Counted from the first letter of the stretch, positions 17,428-26,563 are shown. The stretch: 64,000 bases of DNA from Rathayibacter rathayi (GCF_004011095.1 NZ_CP028129.1:1922001-1986000), one strand, 5' to 3'. Notes: generated from the sequence alone by a model not told the origin. Program-made: numbers and translations.

Positions 17428-18732
17428 TCAGTCCCCCCGGCGGACCAGTCGCGCGACTGCCTCCACATGCGAGGTGTGCGGGAAGAGGTCGAACCCGTCG
17501 AGAGCCGCGAGATCGTAGCCCTCCGCGGTCAGTGCCCCGACGTCACGGGCGAGCGCGACCGGATCGCAGGCGACGTAGACGAGTTGGGCTGGTCGCAGCT
17601 CCGCCAGCGCCTCGGTGACCGCGCGACCAGCACCTGAACGGGGCGGATCGAGGACCACCGTCGCTGCCCGCCACCGCGAGCGCTCGCGAGCATCGGCCTG
17701 GGCGAGCACGTCGCGGAGGTAGCGATCGACCCGGGCGGTCACCGCACGGGCGCCGACCTGGTCGGCGAGGTTCTCGAGGGCGTGTTCGGTGGCGCGGGAG
17801 TCGCTCTCGACGCTGGTCACACGGACTCCGGCTCCGAGGCGGTCGGCCAGAGCAGCGGCGAGCAGGCCCACGCCGCCGTAGAGGTCGTGGTTCGCCGCGC
17901 CCGGATCCGCCGACTCCGCATCGACGGCCGCCTGGACGGCCTCGAACAGCGCGGCGGCCGCTCCGCGGTGCACCTGCCAGAAGCCGGTACGATCAACCAG
18001 AAAGGTGCGGCCGGCGACGAACTCGCTCACCACGGTGCGGTCGCGGCGCGCGCGCTTGTCGGCGGGGTCGTGCACGAGCACCGCGGCGCCCTCGGAGCCC
18101 GCGGCGTCCACGAGGTCGACGACGGATCCGGGCGCGAGGCGCTCGCCGAGAGGTGCGACCAGCGACGAGTCCGCGGTCGCCAGAGGCAGCGACTGCACCG
18201 TAACGACGTGGTGGCTGCGCGCGGCATACGGACCGACGCGGCCGTCGTCATCGACGTGCAGGCGGTTGCGGGTGCGCCAGCCGAGGCCGCCGGCCGCGTC
18301 GTCACTGGCGATCGGCGAGACCTCCACCGCCACGTCGCGGCGGGCGAAGCGGGCGAAGGAGTCGACCAGCACCAGACGCTTGAGCTCGCGCTGATAGGCC
18401 AGGTCGGCGTGGCCGAACTCAGCGCCCCCGACCCGCTCCTCGGGACGACGGTCGAGATCAGCCTCGGGCCAGACGTGCTCGACCCGATGCTCCGAGGCCT
18501 CCAGCACCTCCAGGGCCTCGGCTCGCCAGAAGCTGTCGTGCCGCACCTCGCTGACCCGAGCCCGGACGCGCTCACCGGGGAGGACGTCCGGGACGAAGAC
18601 GACGCGGCCCTCGTGGCGGGCGACGAACACTCCGCCATGAGCGACGTTGCTAATGTCGAGGTCGATCTCGGTCCCGAGTGCGTCGTCGGCCCCGTCGGGG
18701 CGGGCGGATACTCGGGGCGGGGTCTGTGCCAT
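17428..18732 (-). CDS. TrmA/RlmD-family RNA (uracil-5-)-methyltransferase
   Basis: SAM-dependent RNA methyltransferase of 434 aa. An N-terminal TRAM domain (about 18-85, with VAHGGVFVARHEGRVVFV) precedes a central insert and a C-terminal Rossmann methyltransferase fold. Key elements are DLYGGVGLLAAAL for SAM binding, the DPPRSGAG motif and the nucleophilic Cys in YVACDP. The Fe-S cysteine cluster of RlmD is not evident, as in many actinobacterial members. Whether the target is tRNA U54 or 23S rRNA cannot be decided here. The start at 18732 lies 44 nt from the divergent maf gene. Confidence 0.87.
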   Translation of the reverse strand: MAQTPPRVSARPDGADDALGTEIDLDISNVAHGGVFVARHEGRVVFVPDVLPGERVRARVSEVRHDSFWRAEALEVLEASEHRVEHVWPEADLDRRPEERVGGAEFGHADLAYQRELKRLVLVDSFARFARRDVAVEVSPIASDDAAGGLGWRTRNRLHVDDDGRVGPYAARSHHVVTVQSLPLATADSSLVAPLGERLAPGSVVDLVDAAGSEGAAVLVHDPADKRARRDRTVVSEFVAGRTFLVDRTGFWQVHRGAAAALFEAVQAAVDAESADPGAANHDLYGGVGLLAAALADRLGAGVRVTSVESDSRATEHALENLADQVGARAVTARVDRYLRDVLAQADARERSRWRAATVVLDPPRSGAGRAVTEALAELRPAQLVYVACDPVALARDVGALTAEGYDLAALDGFDLFPHTSHVEAVARLVRRGD

Positions 18733-18776
18733 CCGTCGAGCATCCCACAGCGTGGGCCCGGCCGCAGGGAGCCCTC

Positions 18777-19403
18777 GTGCGCCTCTACCTCGCCTCCACG
18801 TCCCCGGCGCGCCTCGCGCTGCTGCGGGCCGCAGGGATCGAGCCCGTCGTCGTCCCCTCCGCGGTGGACGAGCCCGCGGCCCTCGCCCGCGCCGAGCAGG
18901 AGCGGGGCGCGGTGCTGGATGCGGACGCCACCGTCTCGCTGCTCGCGCGCGCCAAGGCGCACGCCGTGCTGAATCCCGAGGTCGACGGACTGGTGCTCGG
19001 CGGCGACTCGGCGTTCGTGCTCGACGGCGTCGTACACGGCAAGCCGCACCAGCCGGAGCGAGCCCGCGAGCGCTGGCGGGCCCAGCGCGGACGCACCGGC
19101 CGCCTCCACTCCGGCCACTGGTTGATCGACCACCGCGGCGGGCGGATCGTCGCACAGGCCGGTGCGGTCACCTCCGCCACCGTCACGTTCGCCGCGGACA
19201 TCGACGACGCCGAGATCGACGCCTACGTCGCCACCGGCGAGCCGCTCGAAGTGGCCGGCGCCTTCACGATCGACGGCCGCGGCGCCGGGTTCATCACCGC
19301 GATCGAGGGCGACCCCTCGACGGTGATCGGGATGTCGGTGCCGACCCTCCGCTCGCTGGTGCGCAGCCTCGGCGTCGACTGGACAGCGCTCTGGAACCGC
19401 TGA
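18777..19403 (+). CDS. maf: Maf-like nucleotide pyrophosphatase
   Basis: Maf proteins hydrolyse non-canonical or modified nucleoside triphosphates to monophosphates and are linked to septum control. The 208-aa product starts with the family signature LYLASTSPARLALLRAAGI, followed by GGDSAFVLDGVVHGKP and the C-terminal AFTIDGRGAGFI. The frame is open upstream, but GTG 18777 has an AGGGAG 6 nt before it and gives the standard N-terminus. It is followed after 99 nt by the carboxylase alpha subunit, a conserved actinobacterial neighbourhood. Confidence 0.93.
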   Translation: MRLYLASTSPARLALLRAAGIEPVVVPSAVDEPAALARAEQERGAVLDADATVSLLARAKAHAVLNPEVDGLVLGGDSAFVLDGVVHGKPHQPERARERWRAQRGRTGRLHSGHWLIDHRGGRIVAQAGAVTSATVTFAADIDDAEIDAYVATGEPLEVAGAFTIDGRGAGFITAIEGDPSTVIGMSVPTLRSLVRSLGVDWTALWNR

Positions 19404-19488
19404 CCGCCTGCGCACCGTTGTGAGGATCCGACGAACGCCCCCCTCTTCTTTGTGGTGAGCCGAGACGGACCGGGTGCGGGCGCCCCCC

Positions 19489-19494
19489 TAGGGT
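19489..19494 (+). promoter_or_regulatory. candidate leaderless -10 box of the carboxylase alpha gene
   Basis: TAGGGT ends 8 nt before ATG 19503, the same hexamer as accD and pnp. Confidence 0.5.
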
Positions 19495-19502
19495 TGGGAA
19501 CC

Positions 19503-21269
19503 ATGCCGAAGATTACGAAGGTGCTCATCGCCAACCGAGGCGAGATCGCCGTCCGAGTCATCCGCGCCGCCCGCGACAGCGGGATCGCCTCCGTCGCCGT
19601 CTACGCCGACCAGGACCGCGACGCCGTGCACAGCCGCCTCGCCGACGAGGCCTACGCCCTCGGCGGGACCACCAGCGCCCAGACCTACCTCGTCATCGAC
19701 AAGCTGCTCTCGGTGGCGCGCCGCTCCGGGGCCAACGCCGTGCACCCCGGCTACGGATTCCTCGCCGAGAACGCCGACTTCGCCCGCGCCGTCATCGACG
19801 CTGGACTGATCTGGATTGGCCCCGGTCCGGATGCCATCGAACGCCTGGGCGATAAGGTCTCGGCCCGCCATGTGGCCGAAAAGGTCGGCGCTCCGCTCGC
19901 TCCGGGAACCCTCAATCCCGTTTCAGGCGCCGCCGAAGTGCTCGAGTTCGTCGACCAGCACGGCCTCCCCGTCGCGATCAAGGCGGCGTTCGGAGGCGGC
20001 GGGCGCGGCCTCAAGGTCGCCCGCGAACGCGAGGAGATCGAGGAGCTCTTCGCCTCCGCCACCCGCGAAGCCGTCGCCGCCTTCGGCCGTGGCGAGTGCT
20101 TCGTCGAGAAGTACCTCGATCAGCCGCGCCACGTCGAGACCCAGTGCCTGGCCGATGCGTACGGCACTGTCGTCGTCGTCTCCACCCGCGACTGCTCCCT
20201 CCAGCGCCGCCACCAAAAGCTCGTGGAGGAGGCGCCCGCGCCGTTCCTGACCGACGAGCAGAACGCCGAGCTCTACCGCGCGTCAAAGGCGATCCTGAAG
20301 GAGGTCGGCTACCTCGGCGCCGGCACCTGCGAGTTTCTGATCGGCAAGGACGGCACGGTGTCCTTCCTCGAGGTGAACACGCGCCTCCAGGTCGAGCACC
20401 CCGTGTCGGAGGAGGTTACCGGCATCGACCTCGTCCGCGAGCAGTTCCGCCTCGCCGAGGGCGGCGCGCTCGACGAGGCCGATCCGGCGCCCCGCGGCCA
20501 CTCCTTCGAGTTCCGGATCAACGGCGAGGACGCGGGCCGCGGCTTCCTCCCCGCCCCCGGCCCAGTACACGTCTTCAAGGCGCCCGGCGGACCCGGGGTC
20601 CGCGTCGACTCCGGCGTCGTGGCGGGCGACGTGATCTCCGGCTCCTTCGACTCGCTTCTCGCAAAGTTGATCGTCACCGGCGACAGCCGCGAGCAGGCGC
20701 TCGAGCGCTCGCGCCGCGCGCTTGCCGAGTTCGAGGTCACCGGACTGCCGACCGTGCTCCCCTTCCACCGCGCGATCGTCGAAGACCCGGCCTTCGCCCC
20801 CGCGGGCGGCGCCCCCTTCTCGATCTACACCCGCTGGATCGAGACAGAGTTCGAGAACACGATCCCGGCCTGGAGCGGCGAGCCCGGCGCGACCCCCGAG
20901 GCGGCAGCCCGCCAGAACGTGGTCGTCGAGGTCGACGGACGCCGCGTCGAGGTCACCCTGCCCGGCGACTTCGTCGGCTCCGGCCCCGCGCGCGGAGCCG
21001 CCGCGGCCACCCCGAAGCGCCGAGGCTCCTCCTCCGTCAGCACGGTCACGGGCGACTCGGTGGCCTCGCCGATGCAGGCCACGATCGTCAAGGTCGCCGT
21101 CGCCGAGGGCGACACCGTCGTCGCCGGCGACCTCGTCGTCGTGCTCGAAGCGATGAAGATGGAGCAGCCGCTCACCGCCCACAAGGACGGCACCGTCACG
21201 ACCCTCAACGCGCAGGCCGGCTCCACCGTCCCCGCTGGCCATGTGCTCCTGCACATCGTCAGCCCCTAG
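19503..21269 (+). CDS. accA: acyl-CoA carboxylase alpha subunit (biotin carboxylase + BCCP)
   Basis: Biotinylated subunit of 588 aa. The biotin carboxylase part (1-450) begins [17 protein letters not shown] and contains [10 protein letters not shown], the ATP-grasp loop [13 protein letters not shown], the Glu/Arg motifs [14 protein letters not shown] and [10 protein letters not shown] linker rich in Ala/Pro precedes the biotinyl carrier domain with EAMKMEQP. K552, 36 residues from the end, is the biotinylation site served by BirA. ATG 19503 follows a TAGGGT box. Its partner subunits are accD and accE, 5-10 kb away. It ends at a perfect 28-bp palindrome facing the convergent lpdA. Confidence 0.95.
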   Translation: MPKITKVLIANRGEIAVRVIRAARDSGIASVAVYADQDRDAVHSRLADEAYALGGTTSAQTYLVIDKLLSVARRSGANAVHPGYGFLAENADFARAVIDAGLIWIGPGPDAIERLGDKVSARHVAEKVGAPLAPGTLNPVSGAAEVLEFVDQHGLPVAIKAAFGGGGRGLKVAREREEIEELFASATREAVAAFGRGECFVEKYLDQPRHVETQCLADAYGTVVVVSTRDCSLQRRHQKLVEEAPAPFLTDEQNAELYRASKAILKEVGYLGAGTCEFLIGKDGTVSFLEVNTRLQVEHPVSEEVTGIDLVREQFRLAEGGALDEADPAPRGHSFEFRINGEDAGRGFLPAPGPVHVFKAPGGPGVRVDSGVVAGDVISGSFDSLLAKLIVTGDSREQALERSRRALAEFEVTGLPTVLPFHRAIVEDPAFAPAGGAPFSIYTRWIETEFENTIPAWSGEPGATPEAAARQNVVVEVDGRRVEVTLPGDFVGSGPARGAAAATPKRRGSSSVSTVTGDSVASPMQATIVKVAVAEGDTVVAGDLVVVLEAMKMEQPLTAHKDGTVTTLNAQAGSTVPAGHVLLHIVSP

Positions 21270-21280
21270 CGGTCTGCCGC

Positions 21281-21346
21281 GAGGGAACCCCGAACCGTCG
21301 AGGGAACCTCTTCCAGCTGGTTCCCTCGACGGTTCGGGGTTCCCTC
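21281..21346. repeat. perfect 28-bp composite palindrome between accA and lpdA
   Basis: Two 28-nt arms (21281-21308 and 21319-21346) are perfectly complementary around a 10-nt loop. Each arm contains GAGGGAACC twice, 19 nt apart. It lies between convergent genes and is likely a bidirectional terminator, although it lacks a T-tract. A diverged relative lies at 47305-47370. Confidence 0.85.
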
Positions 21347-21375
21347 AGGGCGGGGAGTGCCTTGGCGGGAGTGCC

Positions 21376-22821
21376 TTAGGTGACGATGTGCATGGCGCGG
21401 GCAGCGTCCGAGATCGAGCCGGTGAGGCTCGGGTAGACGGTGAAGGCACGGGCGACTTGGTCGACGGTCAGACGGTGCTCGACGGCGAGAGCTAGCGGGA
21501 AGATCAGCTCGCTCGCCTTCGGGGCGACGATGACGCCTCCGATGACGGTGCCGGAGCCGGTGCGCGCGAACAGCTTCACGAAACCGTCGCGGATGCCCAT
21601 CATCTTCGCCCGCGGATTCGCGGCGAGCGGGAGCTTGTAGATCTCGCCCTGCGCGATCCCCTCCTCGATCTCGCGCTGATTCCAGCCGACGGTCGCGATC
21701 TCGGGCTGCGTGAAGATGTTCGCCGCGACATTGCGGACCTCGGTCGGGTTCACGGCGTCCCCCATCGCGTGGAACACGCCGGTGCGGCCCTGCATGGCGG
21801 CGACGGAGGCGAGCGGGAGGAACGTGGTGCAATCCCCCGCCGCATAGATGGAGGGGACGCTGGTGCGGGCGACGCGGTTGACGCGGATGTGACCCGATTC
21901 CGTCAGCTGCACGCCGGCGTCCTCCAGGCCGATCCCCACCGTGTTCGGCACCGAGCCGACGGCCATCAGGCAGTGCGAGCCCTCGACGACACGTCCGTCC
22001 GAGAGCACGGCCTGCACGCCCGTCTCGGTCCGCTCGACGCGGTCGGCGCGCGACTTCGAGAGCACGACCATGCCATTGCGCTTGAAGACGTTCTCGATCA
22101 CGGCGGCCGCGTCGGCGTCCTCGCCGGGCAGCACCTGGTCACGGGAGGAGATGAGGGTGACCCGGGCGCCGAGCGCGCGGTAGGCGGAGGCGAACTCCGC
22201 TCCGGTCACTCCGGAGCCGACCACGATCAGGTGCTCGGGGACGGACGTGAGGTTGTAGAGCTGGGTCCAGCTGAGGATCCGCTCGCCGTCGGGAGCCGCC
22301 GTCGGGAGCACTCGCGGACTGGCACCGACCGACACGATGATGGTGTCCGCCTCGATGCGGTCGAAGTCCGTGCCCTCGCCGCCGGCCGCCGTCGACACGA
22401 TCAGCGCGTTGGAGCCGTCCAGGCGACCGTCGCCCTGCACGATGCGGACGCCGTTGTGCACCAGGTTCGCGCGCATGTCCTCGGACTGCTGGCGTGCGAG
22501 GCCGAGGAGGCGCTTGTTCACCGTCGCGAGGTTCACCGCCACGTCCGGACGGACCGGCTTGTTCTGCTCCGAGCGGGTGAAGAACTGCACGCCGAGGTCG
22601 GCAGCTTCGCCGATGGCGTTCGTGGCCTCGGCCGTCGCAATCAGCGACTTCGACGGGACGACGTCCGTGATGACGGCCGAGCCGCCCACTCCGACCCGCT
22701 CGACGAGGGTGACCTCGGCGCCGAGCTGCGCCCCCGCAATGGCGGCCTCATAGCCCCCCGGGCCCCCTCCGAGTACAGCGATCCTCTGCGCGCGCTCGAA
22801 CTCGTAAGCCATGAGTCCCAT
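21376..22821 (-). CDS. lpdA: LpdA-type NAD(P)H-quinone dehydrogenase (flavoprotein)
   Basis: Pyridine nucleotide-disulfide oxidoreductase fold, 481 aa, with the FAD motif GGGPGGYEAAIAGAQLG, the NAD motif GSGVTGAEFASAYRALG and SIYAAGDCT. The redox-active cysteine pair of true dihydrolipoamide dehydrogenases is missing: the segment reads GVGGSAVITDVVPSK. This matches mycobacterial LpdA (Rv3303c), which reduces quinones. No 2-oxoacid dehydrogenase genes are nearby. ATG 22821 is preferred because GAGGGGA lies about 5 nt before it; an ATG 9 nt downstream is the alternative. Confidence 0.88.
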   Translation of the reverse strand: MGLMAYEFERAQRIAVLGGGPGGYEAAIAGAQLGAEVTLVERVGVGGSAVITDVVPSKSLIATAEATNAIGEAADLGVQFFTRSEQNKPVRPDVAVNLATVNKRLLGLARQQSEDMRANLVHNGVRIVQGDGRLDGSNALIVSTAAGGEGTDFDRIEADTIIVSVGASPRVLPTAAPDGERILSWTQLYNLTSVPEHLIVVGSGVTGAEFASAYRALGARVTLISSRDQVLPGEDADAAAVIENVFKRNGMVVLSKSRADRVERTETGVQAVLSDGRVVEGSHCLMAVGSVPNTVGIGLEDAGVQLTESGHIRVNRVARTSVPSIYAAGDCTTFLPLASVAAMQGRTGVFHAMGDAVNPTEVRNVAANIFTQPEIATVGWNQREIEEGIAQGEIYKLPLAANPRAKMMGIRDGFVKLFARTGSGTVIGGVIVAPKASELIFPLALAVEHRLTVDQVARAFTVYPSLTGSISDAARAMHIVT

Positions 22822-22905
22822 TGTCCCCTCTGACTGAGTGTTCACCCAATTGCGGGGTTCCCGAGTGACCGCGGGAGTCGCCTCCGACAGGCTACGACCC
22901 CTCGG

Positions 22906-22911
22906 TAGGGT
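22906..22911 (+). promoter_or_regulatory. candidate leaderless -10 box of pnp
   Basis: TAGGGT ends 6 nt before ATG 22918. Confidence 0.5.
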
Positions 22912-22917
22912 GGAAGA

Positions 22918-23751
22918 ATGGCCGACCTGACCCTGCATCCGCTCGACACTCCCGACGCCGATCCCTTCGAGATCGCGGCCCGCGCCGCCGCACAGATCGC
23001 CGAGGCGACAGGCGTGGAGAAGCACGACATCGCCCTCACCCTGGGCAGCGGCTGGGGCAAGGCCGCCGACGCGATCGGCGAGACGACCGCGACAGTCCAC
23101 GCCACCGAGATCCTCGGGTTCTCACAGCCGGCCGTGCATGGCCACGGCGGCACGCTGCGCTCCGTGCTGCTGCCCACCGGCAAGCGCGCGCTGATCATCG
23201 GCGCGCGCACCCACTACTACGAGGGCTACGGCGTGCGGCGTGTCGCGCACAGCGTCCGCACCGCCGCCGCGACGGGCGCCTCGGTGATGATCCTCACCAA
23301 CGGCGCCGGCGGTATCAAGGAGCACTGGACGCCGGGAACGCCGGTCTTGATCAGCGACCACATCAACCTGACCGCCGACTCCCCGCTGGAGGGCGCGACC
23401 TTCATCGACCTCACCGACCTCTATTCCGCCCGGCTCCGCGAGCTGGCCCGCGGCACGCGGCCGGAACTCGACGAGGGCGTGTACGTGCAGTTCCGCGGCC
23501 CGCACTACGAGAGCCCGGCCGAGGTGCAGATGGCGAAGATCATCGGCGGGCACATCGTCGGCATGTCGACCGCCCTCGAGGCCATCGCCGCGCGCGAGGC
23601 GGGCATGGAGGTCCTGGGCATGTCGCTCATCACGAACCTCGCCGCGGGGATCCAGAAGACGCCCCTCAGCCACGAGGAGGTCCTGGAGGCCGGTCGCGAC
23701 GCCGAGGACGACCTCGCCCGCCTGCTCACCGGGATCACGAGCGCGCTGTGA
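22918..23751 (+). CDS. purine-nucleoside phosphorylase
   Basis: Trimeric-type (PunA-like) purine nucleoside phosphorylase of 277 aa that splits inosine or guanosine with phosphate into base and (deoxy)ribose-1-phosphate. Visible motifs are LTLGSGWGKAA near the start, the phosphate-binding HGHGG, NGAGGIKEHW, YVQFRGPHYESPAE and the specificity loop VGMSTALEAIAAREAG. A TAGGGT box directly before the ATG suggests a leaderless mRNA. The stop overlaps the following phosphosugar mutase by 4 nt, which links phosphorolysis to use of the sugar phosphate. Confidence 0.94.
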   Translation: MADLTLHPLDTPDADPFEIAARAAAQIAEATGVEKHDIALTLGSGWGKAADAIGETTATVHATEILGFSQPAVHGHGGTLRSVLLPTGKRALIIGARTHYYEGYGVRRVAHSVRTAAATGASVMILTNGAGGIKEHWTPGTPVLISDHINLTADSPLEGATFIDLTDLYSARLRELARGTRPELDEGVYVQFRGPHYESPAEVQMAKIIGGHIVGMSTALEAIAAREAGMEVLGMSLITNLAAGIQKTPLSHEEVLEAGRDAEDDLARLLTGITSAL

Positions 23752-25415
23752 GCGCCGACGTCCGAGACCTCGCCGCGGACTGGCTCGCGCAGGACCCCGA
23801 CCCCGAGACGCGCGCGGAGTTGGTCGGCCTGCTGAGCGCCTCCGACTCCGGTGACGCCTCGGCGCAGGCCGAGCTGGAGGACCGCTTCGGCGCACGCCTG
23901 GCCTTCGGTACCGCGGGCCTGCGGGGCTCGATCGCGGCCGGCTCCAATCGGATGAACCGCGTGCTGGTCTCGCAGGCCGCCGTCGGCCTCGCGGACCACC
24001 TGCTCGCGCAGGGCCTCTCGCGGCCGGTGGTCGTGATCGGCTTCGACGGCCGGAAGAACTCGCGGATCTTCGCCGAGGACTCCGCTGCGCTGATGGCGGG
24101 CGCCGGGGTCGACGCGGTGCTGCTGCCGCGCCTGCTGCCCACTCCGGTGCTGGCCTTCGCCGTGCGCCACCTCGGCGCGGACGCCGGGGTGATGGTCACG
24201 GCGAGCCACAATCCGCCGCAGGACAACGGCTACAAGGTGTACCTCGGCGGCGCCGACGAGGGCTCGCAGATCGTGCCGCCCGCCGACTCCGAGATCGCCG
24301 AGCGGATCCTCGCGGTCGCGCGCGACAGGCGGGTCCCGGAGTTGCCGCGCGGCGACTACCGGCTCGCGGACGAATCTGTGGTGACCGCCTATGTCGAGGC
24401 GACCGCCGCGGTCGGCCGGCAGTCGGCTCCGCTGCGCGTGGTCTACACGGCGATGCACGGGGTGGGGTGGGAGACGGCGCACCGGGTGCTCTCGGCGGCC
24501 GGCTTCGACGAGCCCGCCGTCGTGGTCGAGCAGATCGAGCCGGATGCGGCGTTTCCCACGGTCACGTTCCCGAATCCGGAGGAGGCGGGCGCGCTGGACC
24601 TGGCGTTCGCGACCGCGCGCTCCGGCCGCGCTGAGCTGATCGTCGCGAACGACCCGGATGCCGACCGCTTCGCCGCCGCCGTGCCCGATGCCTCCACTCC
24701 CGAGGGCTTCCGTCGTCTCACCGGCAACGAGGTCGGAGCGCTCCTGGGCTGGCGCGCGGCCGAGCAGGCCCGCCGGGAGGGCCGCAGTGGCGGGGCTCTC
24801 GCCTGCTCGATCGTCTCGTCCCCCGCTCTGGGCGCCGTCGCGACAGACTACGGTCTCGATTTCGCCGAGACGCTCACGGGCTTCAAATGGATTTCGCGGG
24901 TCCCCGACCTCGTTTTCGGCTACGAGGAGGCGCTTGGCTACCTCGTGAATCCCGGCACGGTCCGCGATAAGGACGGTGTCTCGGCCGCGCTCGCCTTCCT
25001 CTCCCTCGCCAGTGCTCTCGCCGCCGAGGAGCGCACCGTCGATGATGAGCTGGCGGCGTTCGCGGAGCGGTTCGGGCTCTTCGGGTCGGAGCAGATCTCG
25101 CTCCGCGTGACCGATCTCTCCGAGATTGGCCGGATCATGGCCGGGCTGCGGGCGACCCCTCCCATCGCGATCGGCGGGCTCGCCGTCGAGCGGAGCGAGG
25201 ACCTGCTCGCCGAGGGCGGCGCGCTGCCCCCGACCGACGCGCTGCGCTTCTCCCTCGACGGGGCCCGCCTCATCGCGCGCCCGAGCGGCACGGAGCCGAA
25301 GGTGAAGCTCTACCTCGACGCCTGGTCGCACGAGCCCGCCGCCACCGCCCGCCGCTCAGCCGTCTCGTCCCGCCTCGCCGCTCTGCGCGCCGGCGCCGCC
25401 GCCCTGCTCGCCTGA
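23748..25415 (+). CDS. phosphosugar mutase (probable phosphopentomutase/phosphoglucomutase)
   Basis: Alpha-D-phosphohexomutase superfamily, 555 aa. All four active-site elements are visible: FGTAGLRGSI, the phosphoserine loop VTASHNPPQDNGYKVY, the metal loop NDPDADRF, and the C-terminal phosphate-binding RPSGTEPKVKLYLD. Length and the GTAGLRG signature place it with PGM2/PgcA-like enzymes, some of which act on pentose 1-phosphates. Because its GTG overlaps the pnp stop and no deoB is in view, I infer that it converts (deoxy)ribose-1-phosphate to the 5-phosphate. Substrate assignment is by context only. Confidence 0.88.
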   Translation: MSADVRDLAADWLAQDPDPETRAELVGLLSASDSGDASAQAELEDRFGARLAFGTAGLRGSIAAGSNRMNRVLVSQAAVGLADHLLAQGLSRPVVVIGFDGRKNSRIFAEDSAALMAGAGVDAVLLPRLLPTPVLAFAVRHLGADAGVMVTASHNPPQDNGYKVYLGGADEGSQIVPPADSEIAERILAVARDRRVPELPRGDYRLADESVVTAYVEATAAVGRQSAPLRVVYTAMHGVGWETAHRVLSAAGFDEPAVVVEQIEPDAAFPTVTFPNPEEAGALDLAFATARSGRAELIVANDPDADRFAAAVPDASTPEGFRRLTGNEVGALLGWRAAEQARREGRSGGALACSIVSSPALGAVATDYGLDFAETLTGFKWISRVPDLVFGYEEALGYLVNPGTVRDKDGVSAALAFLSLASALAAEERTVDDELAAFAERFGLFGSEQISLRVTDLSEIGRIMAGLRATPPIAIGGLAVERSEDLLAEGGALPPTDALRFSLDGARLIARPSGTEPKVKLYLDAWSHEPAATARRSAVSSRLAALRAGAAALLA

Positions 25416-25537
25416 CCCAGGACTGGCCGCGGCCAGCCCCCTCTCACCGCACGGTGGAGGGCGCGCCCGAGCAGCGTCCCACCCGGCGAACCGATCGCCC
25501 GCTCCGCCGCTCCTCGGCCACCGCAACCACCCGCCCG

Positions 25538-25737
25538 CTCTCACCCCCAGGCAGAGGGCCCACCCGAGAATCGCGTACCAGCGATTCGAGACAGCCCGAC
25601 CCACCCCGCTCTACACAAAGCACCCCATCACCAAACAGCCCTCTCACCTCCAGGCAGAGGGCCCACCCGAGAATCGCGCACCAGCGATTCGAGACAGCCC
25701 GACGCACCCCGCTCTACACAAAGCACCCCATCACCAA
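25538..25737. repeat. 97-bp direct repeat, two copies, with internal hairpin
   Basis: Copies at 25538-25634 and 25641-25737 (period 103) differ at about three positions. Each contains the inverted repeat GAATCGC-N6-GCGATTC. The repeat fills most of the 402-nt gap between the mutase and the PTS IIB gene. No transposase is present. Confidence 0.85.
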
Positions 25738-25747
25738 GCCAACCGCG

Positions 25748-25772
25748 CTGAGCCGCGCAAGGAGCGGCTCAG
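25748..25772. terminator. 9-bp hairpin downstream of the IIB gene
   Basis: CTGAGCCGC and GCGGCTCAG pair perfectly around 7 nt. It lies 45 nt past the IIB stop on the minus strand and is also downstream of the mutase gene. It may stop transcription from both sides; no T-tract is seen on the minus strand. Confidence 0.4.
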
Positions 25773-25817
25773 AAAACAACACAGCCCACCCGCGCGAGGA
25801 GCAGCTCAGACGAGGAC

Positions 25818-26090
25818 TCAGCCCAGCGCTTTCTCGATCTTCGCCGTGATCTCGTTCTGGTCGAGGTAGTTGTCGATGATGACGACTTCGGCGAAGGTGC
25901 GGCCGATGTGGTCGACGAGTTCGCTGGAGGTAAGGATCACCTGCGCGTCGGCAGCGAGCGCGTCGACGGAACTCAGGTCGGAGGCGATGACCTCGGCTTC
26001 GAGGTCGAGGGTTTCGAGTGCGCGCTCGGCGCCGAGCTTGAGGATGGCGGAGGTGCCGATTCCGGCGCCGCAGAGGGTGACGATCTTCAT
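25818..26090 (-). CDS. PTS system IIB component (ascorbate/SgaB-like)
   Basis: Small phosphocarrier of 90 aa. The active-site loop CGAGIGTSAI places the phosphorylated Cys at residue 7. The beta-alpha fold resembles the ascorbate/lactose-type IIB. It overlaps the IIA gene by 4 nt and is the last gene of the nucleoside operon. No membrane IIC follows; the next DNA is a repeat-filled gap. Without IIC it could phosphorylate a distant permease or serve as a regulator. Substrate unknown. Confidence 0.88.
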   Translation of the reverse strand: MKIVTLCGAGIGTSAILKLGAERALETLDLEAEVIASDLSSVDALAADAQVILTSSELVDHIGRTFAEVVIIDNYLDQNEITAKIEKALG

Positions 26091-26563
26091 GCGCTTCTTC
26101 CTTGGTGCGGGTGGTGCGGGGTGTCGTCGGTGAGGACGGCGTTGATGCTGCGGACGGTGCGGGCGGCGGCGAGTGCGCCGACCGCGTCCGGGCGGCTGAG
26201 CACGTCGGCGAGTCCGGAGACAAAGCCGAGGTGACCGTGCGCTCGGGTGGCCGCGATCCCGATGACGACAGAGACCGGGTCGTTGGTGCTGTGCCCGAAG
26301 GCGACCGGTTCGGCGAGCGTGACGACGGAGAGGCCGTCGGCGAACACGTCGTTGCCCGGCCGGGCGTGCGCGAGGGCGAGCCCCGGCGCAAGGACGATGT
26401 AGGGGCCGAGCACGTCGACCTGCTCGACCATCCGCCGGGAGTAGGCGGCGTCGACCGCTCCAGTGCGCTCGAGGGCGCGTCCGGCCTCGAGCACGGCCTC
26501 GCGCCAGGATCCAGCGGAGTGGCGCAGGGCCACCGCCTCCTCGGGCAGCGCGTCCAGCGGCAC
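26087..26563 (-). CDS. PTS system IIA component (UlaC/mannitol-fructose type)
   Basis: IIA protein of 158 aa that accepts phosphate from HPr and passes it to IIB. The signature GLALAHARPGNDV contains the phosphorylated H66. The frame is open upstream, but GTG 26563 starts 2 nt after the add stop codon and gives the normal N-terminus for the family. Tight coupling to adenosine deaminase upstream and IIB downstream (4-nt overlap) is unexpected for a sugar PTS. Confidence 0.86.
   Translation of the reverse strand: MPLDALPEEAVALRHSAGSWREAVLEAGRALERTGAVDAAYSRRMVEQVDVLGPYIVLAPGLALAHARPGNDVFADGLSVVTLAEPVAFGHSTNDPVSVVIGIAATRAHGHLGFVSGLADVLSRPDAVGALAAARTVRSINAVLTDDTPHHPHQGRSA

Noticed and set aside
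21376-22821. Dihydrolipoamide dehydrogenase of a 2-oxoacid dehydrogenase complex
   Set aside because: The redox-active Cys pair is missing and no E1 or E2 genes are near, so an LpdA-type quinone reductase is the better call.
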